A DNA stretch of 21,981 nt, from positions 17,392 through 39,372 of the forward strand of contig MU657633.1 in NCBI GenBank assembly GCA_026770575.1, given 5' to 3'. Position 1 is the stretch's first letter; each line of letters begins with the position of its first letter. The notes beneath the pieces were generated by a model. The model ran no database searches. It was not told the origin of the DNA and saw only the letters and a program-made list of their open reading frames with translations. Positions 20,071-21,981 of this stretch are shown here, piece after piece. A program made the translations under genes and the position numbers. Source of the DNA: Pelagophyceae sp. CCMP2097. Lineage: Eukaryota > Sar > Pelagophyceae.

Positions 20071-20874
20071 TCAGCGAGCGAAGAAGGCATCGTGCTCAAA
20101 GTGCGCTAGCGCGTCTCCGGCGAGGGCGTCTTCGCAGAAGTCGCCGTCTGCGCGGATCTCGCGGATGAGTTCCTCTAGCGAGTCGAATTTCGCCTCAGGG
20201 CGCACGAACGCGACGACGACAATCTTCAGCAGCTTGTCGTAAAAGTCGTCGGAAAAGTCGTGGAGCAGCCACGCCTCAATCGTCTTCTTCTTGACGTCTG
20301 TGAAATGTGGGTTCCAGCCCACGCTCATCGCCACGCGGTACACGCCGTCGTCCGAGCCTGAGGAAGGGCGCGTCCCGAAACCGCCGAGCGGTCCGGTGCG
20401 ACGACGGAGGGCCTCTGCGGCATGCGCGCTCGGGGGACTCGCGTCCTCTCGAAACGCTCACTTTGTCCTCTGGATACGAATGCACTGGCACGCACCGTCG
20501 CACACCCTCGCGAACGCGGCGTAGATGCCGGGTTCCGTCGACTCTGCGAAGTCGACCACCCGGACTTCGTCGTCGGACCTAGCGTCCCGCGTGACCAATC
20601 GTCGTCGCCGGCACCCGTGGCGCCGCGGCTCGCTCGTCGACGGGCGCGCGCTCAAACGCTCACAGGTTCTGCCGGTCCTCCACGTCCCAGCGGATGCGCA
20701 TGTTCGCCGTCGGGAAGCCCAGCTTCGAGGACCCGCGCCCGAAGCCGTGGACCACCTAGCGCGCCGCGATGACACGTGAGCCCGGGGACCACCACGTGCG
20801 CGCCAATCGAGACGCACGGTGCCGGCCAGCCGAGTCGGCTGAAGCAACTTCAGCACCCGCGTCGTCGTCGTCAT
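20071..20874 (-). CDS. RFK: Riboflavin kinase (flavokinase), monofunctional
   Basis: Four exons: 20874-20818, 20755-20664, 20578-20496, 20357-20071; 172 aa. Introns are 62, 85 and 138 nt with donors GTGCGT, GTGAGC and GTGCGT. The product phosphorylates riboflavin with ATP to FMN. The family signature is complete: VVHGFGRGSSKLGFPTAN (the nucleotide-binding G-x-G and PTAN motif), GIYAAFARV, then VAMSVGWNPHF followed by KKKTIEAWLLHDF, DDFYD and VRPEAKFDSLEELIREI. The length matches stand-alone eukaryotic RFK (about 155-190 aa). There is no fused FAD synthetase (bacterial RibF) or HAD phosphatase (plant type). No clear transit peptide is visible; the N-terminus MTTTTRVLKLLQPTRLAG is short and basic, so cytosol is the default guess. 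Every splice junction preserves phase and restores a conserved block, which makes this the most secure gene model in the window. Confidence 0.95.
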
Positions 20875-20951
20875 AATCGCGCCCCAGTGCAGCGGCGGAC
20901 CTCCGCGTCGACTCGTGACTTGGCTTGGACCGGCGGTTGACTCAAAAGATA

Positions 20952-20983
20952 GGGGGCGGTCCGAGGGAGGGGGCGGTCCGAGG
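20952..20983. repeat. Direct repeat of 15 nt upstream of riboflavin kinase
   Basis: GGGGGCGGTCCGAGG occurs at 20952-20966 and 20969-20983 (17-nt period), 80-110 bp upstream of the RFK start codon. The GGGCGG core resembles a GC box. A promoter role is possible but unproven. Confidence 0.6.
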
Positions 20984-21027
20984 AGCTGGTCCGACACAGT
21001 GAAACAAGGAGACAGAGTTTTTGCTCG

Positions 21028-21590
21028 CAATAAGCCGAAAATACAGGCTTATTGAGCCTTTGGGCAACTAATAAACTCCTTTTGGGGGTACTTATTGAGA
21101 TATTGTGACGATTTGATGACGATCGATGGGGCGTCCTATAGGACGTGTTTTTGGTTGATAGCGCTGGTAACCGCTCTGGAAGCCGGTGGCATGGCGTTGG
21201 CAACGCACAGGCCCATCTTCTTGGCTCTCTAGAGGCACGTATAGGCTTTTTATACGAAGTACCCACACGGGAATGACAAGTCTCTTGATAAAATGTCGGA
21301 ACGGTGTGTCCTCAAGGTCGATTCCGGCTAGAGGGTGCCCATGGCTACCTCCTGCCGCGATTGAGGACACACCGTTCGACGATTTGACCGAGTTACGACC
21401 ATAGCCGCCTTGGTGGTCTTGTAGGGGTGCGCAGTGCCCCTAGAGCAAATGTTTTGGGGCTGCGCAGAGACCAGACACGAGGCCGTACGATGGCACCGAA
21501 ATCAGCTCCATAGCTTTCACTGTCAGCGCGGACAAGGCGTCCCAAGTTGCATATTTTTATTTGCGAGGTCAATGTATTTTCGGCTTATTG
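21028..21590. repeat. 18-bp perfect inverted repeat pair about 530 bp apart
   Basis: CAATAAGCCGAAAATACA at 21028-21045 is the exact reverse complement of 21573-21590. The left copy also forms its own 9-bp hairpin with 21046-21054 (GGCTTATTG). The pair could be the ends, or sub-terminal repeats, of a small non-autonomous element of about 560 bp; I see no clear target-site duplication. Confidence 0.6.
21299..21377. repeat. 17-bp perfect inverted repeat with 45-nt loop
   Basis: GAACGGTGTGTCCTCAA at 21299-21315 pairs exactly with 21361-21377. It sits inside the 18-bp inverted repeat pair, giving a nested palindromic layout. Confidence 0.7.
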
Positions 21591-21593
21591 AGA

Positions 21594-21650
21594 ACCCGAA
21601 GGGTCCTTGCCGTTTTATCAACGTCAGTTTACGGCAAGGGCCCTTCGGGT
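21594..21650. repeat. Strong hairpin: 20-nt arms, 17-nt loop
   Basis: ACCCGAAGGGTCCTTGCCGT (21594-21613) pairs with 21631-21650 with a single mismatch (T21604 opposite G, a wobble in RNA). It begins four bases after the right copy of the 18-bp inverted repeat. Confidence 0.7.
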
Positions 21651-21674
21651 CCTTTGATTAGAGAGCTTCAGCTC

Positions 21675-21707
21675 AAAGTGATACCCTATCGAAAGTGATA
21701 CCCTATC
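21675..21707. repeat. Tandem 16-mer, two copies
   Basis: AAAGTGATACCCTATC occurs at 21675-21690 and 21692-21707, separated by one G (17-nt period). It lies just beyond the hairpin. Confidence 0.75.
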
Positions 21708-21981
21708 AAATAAAATCCCGTTAAAAGCCCGTTGATATATAGAGCTTGCAGTGATCTCTCCGTTCAACGGACCTCGTACAACTCTCAAACTCGCGAGCCA
21801 AATCAAAATAGTACCTAGGTACTACTTTGGCCCGAGGGCAACCCCGAGGCACCCCAGCCGACTCCCGTCCCGGGATCGATGGTGCGCAGTCAACAAGCCC
21901 ATGCGCAGACGCCCGTCGATTTTCCGCATGGTGCGTCGACTCTAGCGGAATCGGCGTTTTGGGTACTTGTGTTCGAGTTCG

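Larger units (their letters stand above)
20875..21981. other. Lower-GC, repeat-rich non-coding block, possible mobile-element remnant
   Basis: From about 20990 base composition falls clearly below that of the rest of the window. Frames here are short (60-92 aa) and show no known motifs. The block holds an 18-bp inverted repeat pair (21028/21573), a 17-bp inverted repeat pair (21299/21361), a strong hairpin (21594-21650) and a tandem 16-mer (21675-21707). I see no transposase, reverse transcriptase, tRNA or rRNA. It includes the upstream region of riboflavin kinase at its left end. Confidence 0.5.

Noticed and set aside
21594..21981. Helitron 3' end (hairpin followed by CTRR)
   Set aside because: The hairpin is strong, but no CTRR terminus lies at the right distance and there is no Rep/helicase gene.
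20990..21981. tRNA, rRNA or CRISPR array in the low-GC block
   Set aside because: No cloverleaf with a CCA-proximal acceptor stem, no rRNA signature and no regularly spaced repeat array were found by reading; repeats are too few and irregular.
1..21981. Bacterial origin with an operon of minus-strand genes
   Set aside because: All recognisable genes need introns to restore conserved domains, and several families are eukaryote-specific.

Overview
The window looks like nuclear DNA from a GC-rich microbial eukaryote. The genes are split by short introns (about 44-138 nt). The products include eukaryote-specific families (an ASPM-type spindle protein, a GEN1-type resolvase, a UBA/PH/PDZ/SH3 adaptor) next to a membrane-anchored hybrid histidine kinase. 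Extreme Ala/Arg/Pro bias, Lys-Gly-rich and Pro-Thr-rich proteins, and a eukaryotic hybrid kinase fit a stramenopile alga, perhaps a pelagophyte such as Aureococcus. That placement is inference; the sequence itself does not name the species.

Layout, left to right. (1) 2-1231, plus strand: 3' part of a Pro/Thr-rich single-pass membrane protein, open at the left edge. (2) 9307-1160, minus strand: an eight-exon gene for an ASPM/Asp-like protein of about 2530 aa (ASH, CH, IQ motifs, a huge Ala-rich helical region, C-terminal ARM-like repeats). (3) 9644-11417, plus strand, divergent from ASPM: a six-exon Lys-Gly-rich nuclear-type protein of unknown family. (4) 12603-11550, minus: compact GEN1-like nuclease. 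(5) 15512-13146, minus: hybrid histidine kinase with a C-terminal receiver. (6) 19144-16333, minus: an adaptor with UBA-like, UBA, NPF, PH, PDZ, coiled-coil and SH3 parts. (7) 19141-20070: a short ORF and a weak fragment resembling succinate dehydrogenase iron-sulfur subunit. (8) 20874-20071, minus: a complete four-exon riboflavin kinase. (9) 20875-21981: lower-GC DNA without a convincing gene but rich in inverted and direct repeats, possibly a mobile-element remnant.

The genes do not form a pathway. Five or more lie head-to-tail on the minus strand with 540-930 bp between coding regions, typical of a compact eukaryotic genome. I rebuilt the exons by hand from protein-family continuity, reading phase and splice signals. 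They share a strong grammar: every one of the 25 acceptors I placed is AG followed by G, 19 are TAG, and donors are mostly GTGCG or GTGAG. Two introns appear to be GC-AG with the same GCGCGCCCC donor. Splice choices were made by eye and are marked where uncertain.
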